In this document: positions 54,568 to 64,000 of the stretch, one piece after another
Position numbering within the stretch: the first letter of the stretch is position 1
Layout of the letters: each line of letters begins with the position of its first letter
NCBI GenBank assembly: GCA_001599915.1
Contig: BCIG01000030.1
Coordinates: forward strand, 186,001 to 250,000
Length of the DNA: 64,000 nt
Direction: 5' to 3'
From: Symbiotaphrina buchneri
Lineage: Eukaryota; Ascomycota; Symbiotaphrinales; Symbiotaphrinaceae
Notes under the pieces: model-generated
The model's input: only the letters and a program-made list of their open reading frames with translations
The model's database searches: none
Told to the model about the DNA's origin: nothing
Made by a program: the position numbers and the translations under genes

Positions 54568-57443
54568 ACTGCACGTCTTCAGGTCTCAGGTTGCACTATG
54601 CTACAGTCCGCGTGACGTGTCTTTGCCGCCAACAGCTCCCGAAGTGTTAGACAATTAGCCAGCCATCGATGGTGACTCCGTCGGAGGAGTACTCAATGGA
54701 TGCGTGCTGCATGGTGTGAGGAACCGTTTCCTGTGGAGTATTAGTTGGCAGTGGTCAGATTGGATGTGAGCAAGCTGTTTGTGAGCAATCCGGAGCCGTG
54801 CAGTTGCAGGTGGACTCTTGCTCCTTTTGCTTATGAGGCAACTACGACTGGAACCTGTGACTGTCGGGGGAATTCTTGATTCTCAACAGTCTTAGGGATG
54901 GATAGATTGTTGCCTTGTGGAGCTTCCCTTGGCCCTCAGAGGAGGTCCGAGGATTTTCAGATCTGATTGATAGATGCTTGAGTGGTGAAGACGCTAGGTT
55001 CCTCGCATTGTTTGAAGCAGTTCGTCCCGCCTTTGAAGCGGACTTCGGATGGCAGACCAACCTCCGATGCGGCTTCCCAGTCCCACCTACTAATGCTACA
55101 TGCGGTATCATCATGTATCCAGCATCTATCTCTAGGGCAGCGAGGTACATGGCCGGTCAAATCGCAGCAACCTGGAACAGTCTCATCTGGGAGCCGGCGT
55201 GAAGCACGGTAGGAGTCACTCTCAAACCATTATATTTGATAAGCAAACGACCTTGGCTGTCTGGGCGCTACCAATTGAGCGTACGCAGTGCAATGCAGAT
55301 CCTTTCATGGTTGCTGCACCGCTGCACGGCGGTTCAAGCCACTCTTGGTTATTAAGTAAAAGACAGCCCAGCAGCAGGTACCTTTAGGCAGTGTGACTTA
55401 AGGCCGTGGCATGCATTGCATGATGCCGAGATGCCTGCGTAGCATGTCAATGAGCGGCATGAAAGCAGTGTCCCGTGACACGCATAACCAAGAGTCGTTG
55501 ATACAACTCTCTTCTTTCGTTGCTTATTCTTGAAGTTCAAGCCAGGATGTTAAAGTTTAAAGCCGACAAATGATGGGTGCGGGCGGAGGGTGGGCACCGG
55601 CGATGGCATCATTGATCGCAGTCAAACACATTTTCATAAGCTTTTGCTCTCCGAAGTTCCTTCTCCAAGTTCTTGTTCGCTTAAGGACGTGGCATTCTTG
55701 ACTCCTGACTCACTATTACAGCACGTTGTAGAGCCGGGCCTGAGATGGCTCTCTGCCCAAGCCGGCGAGCAAGAACCTGAGCAGTTTCCATTCGGACAGC
55801 TATTCCTAACTGCTCCTAGCTCCCCTCGGCCACGGCAGAGCACAGTTGCGGTGGGGGCCAGGACCAGACACCTTGCCCGTAGGAAGCTTGGCTTGGGGAA
55901 AGGTGCAGCCGATGGCCTCGGGCTCCAGATCAATCCGCCCTTTTAGCGAGCGAAGATCATTTCAGCCCTGAGCTTCCTCCCTAGCTTCACGGAGTTCTCG
56001 CTCGAATCAGCAGAGTCCCTGTCTCGTGCGATTGATGAGCCGAGATATGTCGACTCTGCAAGCATCGGTCAATTCTTAATAATAATTTATAATTGCAATA
56101 AGTGGTGATGATGATGATGATGGAATACTCTTTTTTTTTCATCCAACTGCAGGTGGATTGGCGTTCATTGATACCCGATAGCCTAAATTCTTTCTGTATG
56201 CAGGGCCTGGACTGGACCAAAACTTCAGGTTGCGGGGGCATCGCACATTCTTTTGCACCATCCCGCCGTGCTTCGCCGGTATTATTTCCCTTCACTTTGA
56301 TGCGGGATAATTGATGGATTATACTTCCTTGTGTCAGAGACGAGGAGCAAGCAGGCTGCCGTTATTGTTCGGTCTTGCCGCTCAGGATTTGTCCTGTGAA
56401 GCACACCCAACCTTACACCCACACCACATTGAATGATTATTGACTTCTGCGTGATCCTTGGATTTCGTACCTTAGCAGGAGTATCCTAGGAACGCTACTC
56501 CGTACTGGTCGTAGAGTATTCGTAACTTGAGTGGTGGACAAGCAGATTGACCCTGAAAACCTTCTGAATCCACTTCTTTTTAAGGGACCCTAGTCGGCCT
56601 TGTCGGGCAGGGCGTCAGGGCTAGGCCACTCAAGCGTCGTCGGCAGTGTGGGCAGGCAGCACTTTAACTGGCTCTCAGCCTTGTAGCTCAACGTCACCAA
56701 CGCCGCCCTTTCCTCTTGTGACCAACCAGCTGGGAGGACCGGAGGCCATCACCGCACCTAGAACGCGGCCTGCTCAGTCCTGCTGCGAGCTTGTTAACGT
56801 GCCGCACCTTTCAAACACACAGCAAGATGGTCGAGTGAATCCGCTCTAGTCGTAGCTTCGTAGTGGTGAATTCCCTTCACTCACTTACCGTACAGCTTAC
56901 CCTTACACTACTGCCACCTTAACTGACCGTACGAGCTTCTGCGCCGCTTACGGTAGGTCAAGCCCCCCTCTCTGCCCGGTCCCTTAAAAGAATTCTTCGC
57001 ATCTTCCCAACCTTCGCTCGTCAACATCTACCCCACCATCACCGGAGTATCTCAAACAAAGTACTCAACTAGACATCCGGTCTTTTCAATCCTACATCAC
57101 ATTTGTTATCCAGTCGACGACTTGATAGCAGAATAAAGTCGCAAAGGGAAGCGCATCCTGGTTACGAGAAAGAAGTGTGTTCTGTCTGTCCGTGTTGTCT
57201 TGAAGCCTGCCGTCTCATCGTCTGTTCCTACTCTGCTGTCCATCATCATCACCACCACCTCGCATCCTGCTCTCCTCTGTTCCTCACCTTTGTTCGCAAT
57301 GTACGCACTCTGTGTAAACCTCATGTCCTCTCGTGTGCTGTCGTCCTTGGGCACACATCGCGCCGGCCGTTTTCCACCGCCATGGACCGGGTTTGAGATC
57401 TGATCAGTCCGCAAGTTTGATACCATTCACGACCGACGCAATC
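54568..57443. other. long divergent intergenic region
   Basis: No gene was recognised in these 2.9 kb between the PIP-box gene and the RRM gene. There is a GAT microsatellite and, close to 57200-57300, CAT/CAC-rich and CT-rich leader-like sequence that probably belongs to the RRM gene's 5' UTR. Candidate frames are short with no recognisable motifs. Confidence 0.5.
56107..56122. repeat. GAT trinucleotide microsatellite
   Basis: Five GAT repeats followed by G, near a run of T, in the gene-free region. Confidence 0.75.
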
Positions 57444-58246
57444 ATGTCCAAGCTATTTATTGGGTAAGTCATCCACAACCGTCCTGTAATGTCCGCGCGT
57501 CCATTAATTTGCCCTCAGAGGCCTTGCATGGCACACCGACGACACTGCCCTGCGCACCAAGTTTGAGGAGTTCGGCACCGTCGAGGAAGCGGTAAGTACT
57601 TGATCTGGAGGTCCTCTTAAAGGTTGAATCGCTCTGACCCCTTTGCAGGTTGTCGTGAAGGACCGTGACACTGGCCGTAGCCGTGGCTTCGGGTTTGTCC
57701 GCTTCTCCCAAGAGTCTGAGGCCGATGCCGCTATTCAGAACATGAACAACGTGGAGTAGGTTCACCAACTTCATTGCTAGTCCTTTGAAATTGGTGGGAT
57801 GGCGGATGCTGAAGGAGAACAGGTTCGATGGCCGTACTATCCGTGTCGACAAAGCTTCCGAGCGTGGCTCCGGCGGCGGTGGAGGTGGCTTCCGTGGCGG
57901 CTATGGAGGTGGCCGCGGCGGCGGTGGATACGGTATGTTTGTTCTTGAACCTCTCATGAGAGGATCAATTCTCCACGAATACATCTCTGACGTGTGTTAG
58001 GTGGCGGTGGCGGCTATGGACCCCGTGAGGGCCGTGGAGGTATGCAACAGAACCCTGATTATTCCTCTGGAATATGGTAGTGAGCTCTGTCTGACATGTC
58101 GATTAATAGGGTACAACGATAGCTATGGCGGCGGGTCTGGCGGTCAATCCTACGGTGGAGGAAGTTATGGTGGCGGCAACCAAGGCTATGGCGGTGGCCA
58201 GGGTGGTGGCTATGGCGGCCAGCAGCAAGGCGGCGGCCAGTGGTAG
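57444..58246 (+). CDS. glycine-rich RNA-binding protein with one RRM
   Basis: Six exons (57444-57463, 57519-57591, 57649-57755, 57823-57932, 58001-58039, 58110-58246) encode 161 residues. RNP2 is KLFIGGL and RNP1 is [37 protein letters not shown] and [13 protein letters not shown] complete the RRM. The tail is a Gly/Tyr/Gln-rich prion-like segment with RGG-like ([13 protein letters not shown]) and [13 protein letters not shown] repeats. Proteins of this size and layout (plant GRP7, animal CIRBP) are typically cold- or stress-responsive and act in RNA handling; the mould homologue is likely similar. Most introns fall in the RRM, two in the Gly-rich tail. If intron 4 is retained, a stop near 58000 would remove the tail. 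Confidence 0.94.
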
Positions 58247-58602
58247 AGCTGTGGTGACAAAGAGGAGCGCAGAGACATGCCCGGCTTTTCCATTCATGAG
58301 CTGCATTAGTACACCGATTTCACTCGTTCGGACATCGCAGGGTTAGGCATAGGGTTGGCAAGGCGGACATGATGGCGGGCATCTCCATGACAGCTTTGGT
58401 ACATTTCGCGTCTGCGTTTGATCCTTTTTCAGAACCTGCAACTGCTTGCTCAGATCACAGAGAGTTCTTACCTGGTTTATGGCCTGAATTTCTACGCACA
58501 CCACAGCTGATGCTATCATCGGCCTCATAAAAGTCTTGACGAAGTGTCCGCTCTACTGCGTTCTGTGCCATGTTTCCACAATGCGTACGTGAAGCACGGC
58601 GC
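58247..58602. other. convergent intergenic region
   Basis: 3' flanks of the RRM gene and the ChaC gene. No gene is visible. Confidence 0.6.
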
Positions 58603-59722
58603 TCACTTCTCGGTCTCTTCCTGCTCGTCTGTACTGCCCACCTTCTGGAGCTCGTTCCTGACTGCTCCCTGCGCCTGTTCTTCAACCACACCACGCGACG
58701 CGCCCTCTCTCCTCTCAATAGCCCTCACCCTATCCGCCAAATCCTTGACATGCTCATCCCCACTCTCGGGACTGAGCTCATCAAGGGCCTTCTCCAACAT
58801 GAACAAATACTCTTTATTCTCACCACTCGGGCCACGACTCCTCGCGATCCACTCCGCCAGGGCCTGGGGCTCCTGGACGCCCACGAACTGCGGGTTCGAC
58901 GGCAGGCCGATGTAGACCATGCAGCGGATGGGCGGCAGCGCGGGGTCGGCGGGCCGGAAGGGCGTGTATTGGATGCTGTAGCCGTTGATCTCGCGGATGT
59001 CTAGGTATTCTTGCACCTCCTGGACGTGCGCGGCGGATATCCGGTAGGCGACGCCCCAGACTTTGTTGGAGGTCGTGGCGTGCTGTGCGGGCAGTGTGAG
59101 TTCTTGTGATTCCAGGAGCGAGGGGGAGAGGTGGGGAAGGTGAGGAAGGTGAGGAAGGCGACGTACGTGATCCGTCAATTGCTCCCAGAACTCCCGCTCG
59201 ATCAGCGTCACGATCCTCCCTGGCGCCTCGGGCGTCCCGCGATGGTCCTCACTGGCGCAGCTTCAGCTTCGTGTTCCTTGCTGACAAGTACACCAGGCTT
59301 GCTCGGATCCTCCAGCCCAGCCCTGTGTCAACTCGTAAGGCTAGACATGCTCACCTTGCCTGTACCAGGACAACAGAGGACAAGTCAGCCCAGCCCCGAG
59401 CAGAGGCCCATCCTTCATCGAGTGGGGCCCGCAGGCAACGTACCTGCCAGAACCGCCGTACATAGCCCTCGATGTAGCCCGGTATCCGGCGATCTGCTCG
59501 GATGATCTGCCATCAGCCTGAAGTTCACTGTAGAGAACCTGCCTTTGGAGGGGCGCGTTGCTTTGGGGCTTTCAATAGGCGTCAAAAGGGCGCATACCGA
59601 AATGTGGTGGGGGCTTCCATATCAGGCTCCTAGGAGTGAACTTGTTCAGTATGGTGGGATGGCATTGGCTTTAATACGAGGGTTTACCCATATCCAAAAA
59701 GCCAGAATTCTGGCTCCGCCAT
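58603..59722 (-). CDS. GCG2: ChaC-type glutathione-specific gamma-glutamylcyclotransferase
   Basis: The enzyme cleaves glutathione to 5-oxoproline and Cys-Gly in the cytosol. Six exons are needed: 59688-59722, 59598-59629, 59444-59493, 59355-59359 (5 nt), 59167-59251 and 58603-59082, giving 228 residues. Joined motifs are MAEPEFWLFGYGSLIW, KPPPHFDRRIPGYIEGYVRR, FWQASEDHRGTPEAPG and KVWGVAYRIS. YGSL binds substrate, and the catalytic Glu is in LDIREINGYS. The Ala-Ser of WQASED is coded partly by the 5-nt exon GCAAG, which is flanked by canonical AG and GT. The introns either side of that region include two of 84 nt that are open and in frame. The C-terminal tail is Glu-rich. Without splicing only the last exon would be read, starting mid-protein. 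Confidence 0.88.
59355..59359 (-). other. GCG2: 5-nt microexon of the ChaC gene
   Basis: GCAAG lies between TGGTACAG and GTGAGC. Including it supplies GCA plus AG, and the next exon supplies T, restoring Q-A-S-E-D. No other acceptor/donor pair in the 190-bp interval gives that family sequence in frame. The alternative is retention of the 84-nt intron before it, which adds 28 residues. Confidence 0.7.
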
Positions 59723-60036
59723 CCCTCACGCCTTCTATATACAGGGAGGACAAGAAAATGGATCCGTGTGCTGCAGATGTGTCCATGTTGCGCTGTGTTG
59801 GTCGGAGATACCTTCGGACGGAACATTTTGCCGCCGAAGCCCGTTGGCGGGTTCAGGGGCATGGCACTTCCTTGCTTCCGATGACGTGACACAAAGCTCG
59901 CATTGTGACATTTGAGATAAACAACAGTTCATTTTTCGCTGTGACAGATATAGATGATTTTTAATATCTTATTTGCTAGATGCGATGGATCCTTAAAACA
60001 TGGTACCTGGGCAATGATCCCCTTGCCGCCGAGTCT
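59723..60036. other. intergenic region
   Basis: Promoter side of the ChaC gene and 3' flank of the oxygenase-like gene. No gene is visible. Confidence 0.55.
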
Positions 60037-61198
60037 CTATTTTCTTGACGGCTTAGGTGGCTTGATATCCTTCCAACCCATTAGCGTTCCAAACACGTTG
60101 TTGTATTCCCCGTCATCCAGATCCAGCTCGTTCATCGTCACCTTCAGCTGCCAGATCATCTCCTCCATCATCTTCTTCGTTTCTTCTCTATCAATGATCG
60201 GCGAGTTCAGATCATGAGGGTCGTTCTTCATCACCTCCTTCTTTTTCGCATCATACTTGTCGATCATATAAGTTGCCTTCTGCCGCAAGACGTCTAGTCT
60301 GTTGCGGGCATACTGATAGTGAAGCTCATTGACATAACTGATGTCCATTGAGTTCTCAATGACAGTGTCATCCCGCAGGCTTGGGTGTCTGGGACGGTAC
60401 GAGCAAGTCGTCACCACACGTTCACCGGTGTTTCTAGCCCGAAGGGCAGAATGCGGGGTATGGCGGCCCTGCATGACTGTGCACGTCCCAAGCTGAGGAC
60501 CGCGGATGAGCTTGACCTTCCCATCAGGGGTGCGAATAGCTGTCTCTCCTCCTTCCATTTTACTAGCGTCGCTCAACATCAAGACGCAGACATAGGGGAA
60601 GGAATCCTGGTGCCAGTCGTCGATAGGCTTATCATCCCACTCACTTGGCTCTGGTGGTATAGGTGTTGGTTTGAGGGGGATATCGGCAACCCCTGCTAAG
60701 CCCTTCTTCCCTATCTGGACCTGCATGACAATCAGGAGTCAGTAAGCCCATCGACAACATAGGGGCGATGGAACGAACATTGGTGTGTCCAATCTCGTAT
60801 GGAAGGCAGGGAACTAGATCCACACCAGCGGCGTCAGACACTGCTTTGAGAGTATCAGGATGGTTCCAGAACGCCCAGGTGAACGGTGCTTCCTCTGGTG
60901 TATTGCCGCGAAGTGTGCACGGAGCACGGTGCCACCAATGGATCCTATCCTTCACGGTCCGTTCCTGCAGCAGCTCCCTCCGCAGCTCAAGAACCGCCGC
61001 GTCTGTACAGAGCCGGAAGGGCTCGGTGCAAGAGAAGTCCGTGGCCCCAGTCATAGGCAGTCCAAGCTCCGTTAGGCTGTACCGATGCTCCGGTTCCTCG
61101 TAAGCCAGATGAATTGCAGGGTCGAAGGTGACCTTCGAGGGGCCCTTGGTTTCATCTTGAGAAGGATCATAGCTGTTATGTTCAATGGCCACAGGCAT
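60037..61198 (-). CDS. Fe(II)/2-oxoglutarate oxygenase-like protein
   Basis: Exons 60779-61198 and 60037-60720 encode 367 residues; the 58-nt intron (GTTCGT...ATGCAG) is phase 0. The N-terminal half contains WWHRAPCTLRGNTPEEAPFT and HPDTLKAVSDAAGVDLVP. A candidate iron site is H177-x-D179 in DDWHQDSFPYVCVLML, with a second His at 227 or 230 (GRHTPHSALRA) and Arg in GERVVTTCSYRP, the usual 2OG contact. After the jelly-roll-like core, a helical C-terminal extension of about 110 residues (YARNRLDVLRQKATYMIDKY, MMEEMIWQLKVTMNEL) follows. I infer a Fe(II)/2OG fold, but the substrate is unknown and I cannot name the subfamily. Confidence 0.78.
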
Positions 61199-62567
61199 GA
61201 TGACAACGTATTGTCAAGATGACGGAGAGCCCAAAAACGGAGATGGATCGATTTCACAAGCCTTCTGGTCAGGATGGCCTCAGGTGCTGGAGCGGTTATT
61301 AAAGGAGGAGCGGCCGGACAGCTTATCAACCTGGGGTGAGCATTCCCATTCTGGACTCCTCCGGATGAGTTCGCCGCGCCTTGGTAGATAGCTCCAGAGA
61401 GCATGGCGCAGCGCGTTTGGGCGGTCGTTGGCCCCTTCCTCCCCCACTATCTGATATCTTTATCACCCCTCAATCGGCGATAACCACCAATAACAGGCAA
61501 ATCGGTCAGGGGCCGACTGCGGGCTGACGCTTGACTGCTTAGTCACTATCGTTATCGCTATGTGCCCCTGCGCTCCGCTCTTTCATGCGGTATCGGATTG
61601 TTATTTCCCACGCCGTATAGTAGTGGTTACGAAAAAGCATATGTAAAATTGAGAGGATCTTTCTTGTTGTGTGAACGGAAAGTGGGCAAGATGTCACACC
61701 AAAGGCTCGGCGAACAGCTTGTCGTGGTCGGAATTGTAAACAATGTCTCTCCGAATGCCCGGCTGCGTCTCCATAATCCTGGATGACCTCCCAAAATCGG
61801 TGGTTATCTGCGATTATCTCGTCCCTGGAGATCAGGCCTCAACGATGAAGCTGGAATTATTGAACATCAGATGCTGTAAGCCTGTGAGAAGGACCACGAA
61901 ATCCGGCAGGAGTCTCTCCTATTGAAGGAGGAGGTCCTGCATCAGCTAGCCAGTCCGGCAAACAACCGTGTGGAGTGCCAGCCGTGTTATGAGATGCCTG
62001 TGATCGTTTCCCACAAGATCGAATGCTGGTTGATACGGGGTGCTGCTGTCGGTGCTGGTGCGCCTTGCGGCCAACAGGAGTGAGAAGTGAGCCTTGGGGA
62101 GCGCCTAACAGTCATGGGGCTCGCTAGCTGGAATTTCCCCCTGGCTGCCTTACGATCCTACCTGCAGTTCGGAAAAGCTTAACTGGAGAGCTCCACTGTC
62201 ACTGTCCATGAGCTGCGTCATCCGATCTGCTTACCCGAGATCCTTCGAGGTGTTGAGGAATCGCATATTCGAAGACAGTATCTGACTGTGAAAGTAAACC
62301 CTACCGACTATAGGTAACAAGCCTACCTAAGACTGTCCATTGCAACACGAAAACGCCTGGTCGATTGCCAGTTATACAGACAGCATTTAACCCCGCCATC
62401 CGTGCGTAAAAGCGAACCATCACGCTTCGCCCAGGCGCCGCGCCAGTGGGCATCGCGGAAGGCCTCGCAGCCTTGCGCCCTGTTCCAGGACCCGCGCACC
62501 TGACCCTTCTGCATTTATAATCCCTGCGCTCATCAAGGAGGCCAGCGCCTGCCTTTTGCTTTTAGCC
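61199..62567. other. divergent intergenic region
   Basis: This 1.4-kb stretch separates the oxygenase-like gene and the penta-EF-hand gene. No gene was recognised. Confidence 0.5.
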
Positions 62568-64000
62568 ATGGCATACAACAAGACCTATAATCCTGATGCG
62601 CTACCCGCGTAAGTTGTCGATCCACGCGTCCTGCAATTGAAGCCATTGAAGGTGCTGACCATCGTCTGGCAGGCACGTAGAACCCGAGCAGGTATGACTC
62701 GAGTCTGGTCGTTGGAGGATCCAATTGCTGATGTATTGCCCTCGTCTAGGCAGCGGCAATGCTGTCGCATAACAGCAGACAGAACAGTAACCAAGGATAC
62801 GGTCGACCACAATCCAACTCGCCCGCATCACAACCCCCATCATATAACAAGCCGCCTCCGCCTCTACCACCTACTTCTCAACCTCACGGAGCTGGAGGAA
62901 TGGGCCGTAGACGCGGGGCAGGGTATGGGAGTTATGGAAATGACCGCTATGGGGCCGATCCATATGCCAGTGGAGACCGCTATGGCGGGGATCCGTATGG
63001 CAGGGGAGGCGGCAAGAATTATAACACGGCGCCGCCACCTCCAGTACCATCACGAGACAACTACGGCATGGGGTCCCCACCGGTGCCACCACAAGGGCCA
63101 TTTCAGCAGAATGCTTTCCACAGGCCGAGCCAGGCGGCCGCACGCCCACCACCAACTCCTTCTCCTGGCATAGTTGCTGGCGCGGATCCCGGGTTGATTC
63201 AATTGTTCCAATCGGTGGACTTAGATGGTATGGATCTGTCAATTTCTGAAGCATTTCTTTGCCCTGTCGTTGTTGACGCGCAGAACAGGTAGTGGCCAGT
63301 TAACAGAGCGAGAGCTACGGGCAGCGCTCGTGAACTCCGATCATAGCAGTTTCGATCCACACACTGTGCGCATGATGATCCGGTACATGTGCCTACTCCA
63401 GGAATGGTGAATATTGGGGCTTACCCAGCATAGGATGTTCGATTCCAACAATTCAGGCAGCATAGGCTTCCAGGAGTTCAGGTGTGTACCAGACGTCCTT
63501 GTAGCCCTGGCCCTGTCGGCTGCTAACCTTGTCAGCAGCGGGCTATGGGGCTTCCTTTCGGCATGGCGAGATCTCTTTGACCGGTTCGACGAGGACCGCA
63601 GCGGGTACATTTCCTACGATGAGTACTCGAAAGCTCTAGTCGGTATGTCAAAGTCCCTCCCCCGAACTGACCACCCCAGAAGATGTTCTTCTTCCCTCAT
63701 CAGCGGGCGTCGATGAGCTGAATTCCCTCGCAACAGCATTCGGATACCGCCTCACACCGCCTTTCGTGACGCTGCTGTACCGCACGTACGACAAGCGCGG
63801 CGACAACGCCATGTCCTTCGATCTCTTCGTGCAGAGCTGCATCAGCCTGAAGCGCATGACGGACGTGTTTAAGAAATATGACGATGATCGGGACGGCTAT
63901 ATCACGCTCAGCTTGTATGTCGTGTCTGTTCCTTTGCTGTGCAATATCGGCAGGGCGCTAATACTGCGTGATGTTTGCGAACTTCTAGTGAAGAATTTCT
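62568..64000 (+). CDS. PEF1: penta-EF-hand calcium-binding protein, 3' end cut by window
   Basis: Eight exons are visible: 62568-62608, 62673-62691 (19 nt), 62750-63227, 63289-63382, 63434-63481, 63539-63642, 63704-63914 and 63989-64000, where the window ends. The N-terminal ~150 residues are Gly/Pro/Tyr/Gln-rich, as in sorcin/ALG-2 relatives. EF1 is LFQSVDLDGSGQLTERELRA; EF2 RMFDSNNSGSIGFQEF; EF3 LFDRFDEDRSGYISYDEY; EF4 is degenerate (LYRTYDKRGDNAMSFDLF); EF5 VFKKYDDDRDGYITLSFEEF. Loops 1-3 and 5 keep the acidic Ca2+ ligands. SGLWGFLSAWRDLF is the hydrophobic segment between EF2 and EF3 seen in PEF proteins. Only the last few residues should be missing. The 19-nt exon was placed by phase. 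Confidence 0.92.
62673..62691 (+). other. PEF1: 19-nt microexon of the penta-EF-hand gene
   Basis: GCACGTAGAACCCGAGCAG is bounded by CTGGCAG and GTATGAC. Exon 1 ends in phase 2 and the next frame-compatible acceptor (TCTAG before 62750) needs phase 0; this exon supplies exactly the missing phase and adds HVEPEQ. Joining exon 1 directly to 62750 shifts the frame. Confidence 0.72.

Noticed and set aside
1-64000. mobile elements, virus-like elements and CRISPR arrays
   Set aside because: I found no reverse-transcriptase, integrase, transposase or capsid motifs, no long terminal repeats and no regular spacer arrays.

Overview
The window is nuclear DNA from a filamentous ascomycete (Pezizomycotina). 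Protein genes lie on both strands and carry short introns, mostly 44-70 nt, with GT-AG ends and CTAAC/CTGAC-type branch sites. Gene content is typical of moulds: a GPI-anchored GH72 glucanosyltransferase, a PRS5-type PRPP synthetase, an HYM1 homologue, an LTE1-type Ras GEF, ARP10 and a fumarate reductase fused to cytochrome b5. I cannot fix the class or species. I saw no retroelement, DNA transposon, CRISPR array, rRNA or convincing tRNA. Exon-intron models were built by hand from reading frame, splice signals and remembered family sequences.

Layout. 1-3.7 kb: 3' end of a PDR/ABC-G drug pump, then a CmcJ/NvfI-type Fe(II)/2OG oxygenase. This pair could be the edge of a secondary-metabolism locus lying to the left. 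4.5-9 kb: PRS5, tRNA pseudouridine synthase DEG1/PUS3 and a divergent prenylated small GTPase. 10-18.6 kb: an unknown protein, a GH72 enzyme and two intergenic regions of nearly 3 kb, one with a three-copy ~100-bp repeat carrying a palindrome. 18.6-35.6 kb: dense housekeeping genes, namely CTP-dependent DAG kinase (DGK1), Holliday-junction resolvase GEN1/YEN1, ARP10, mitochondrial seryl-tRNA synthetase, a BTB protein, a TLC-domain membrane protein, splicing factor CWC25, SEC18/NSF and a small unknown protein. 35.8-46.5 kb: three minus-strand genes linked to polarity or mitotic exit (ankyrin+DIL protein, HYM1/Mo25, LTE1-like RasGEF). 49-64 kb: fumarate reductase-cytochrome b5, a 928-residue basic disordered protein with a PIP box, a glycine-rich RRM protein, ChaC gamma-glutamylcyclotransferase, a 2OG-oxygenase-like protein and a penta-EF-hand protein cut by the window end.

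Most genes are independent housekeeping units; several pairs share short divergent promoters (GEN1/ARP10, CWC25/SEC18, DEG1/GTPase). The best leads for follow-up are a PIP box resembling a CRL4-Cdt2 PIP degron in an unknown protein, a 5-nt microexon beside two 84-nt stop-free introns in the ChaC gene, a 19-nt microexon in the penta-EF-hand gene, a possible alternative mitochondrial start for DEG1, and a C-terminal SUMO-interacting motif in the GEN1 homologue.
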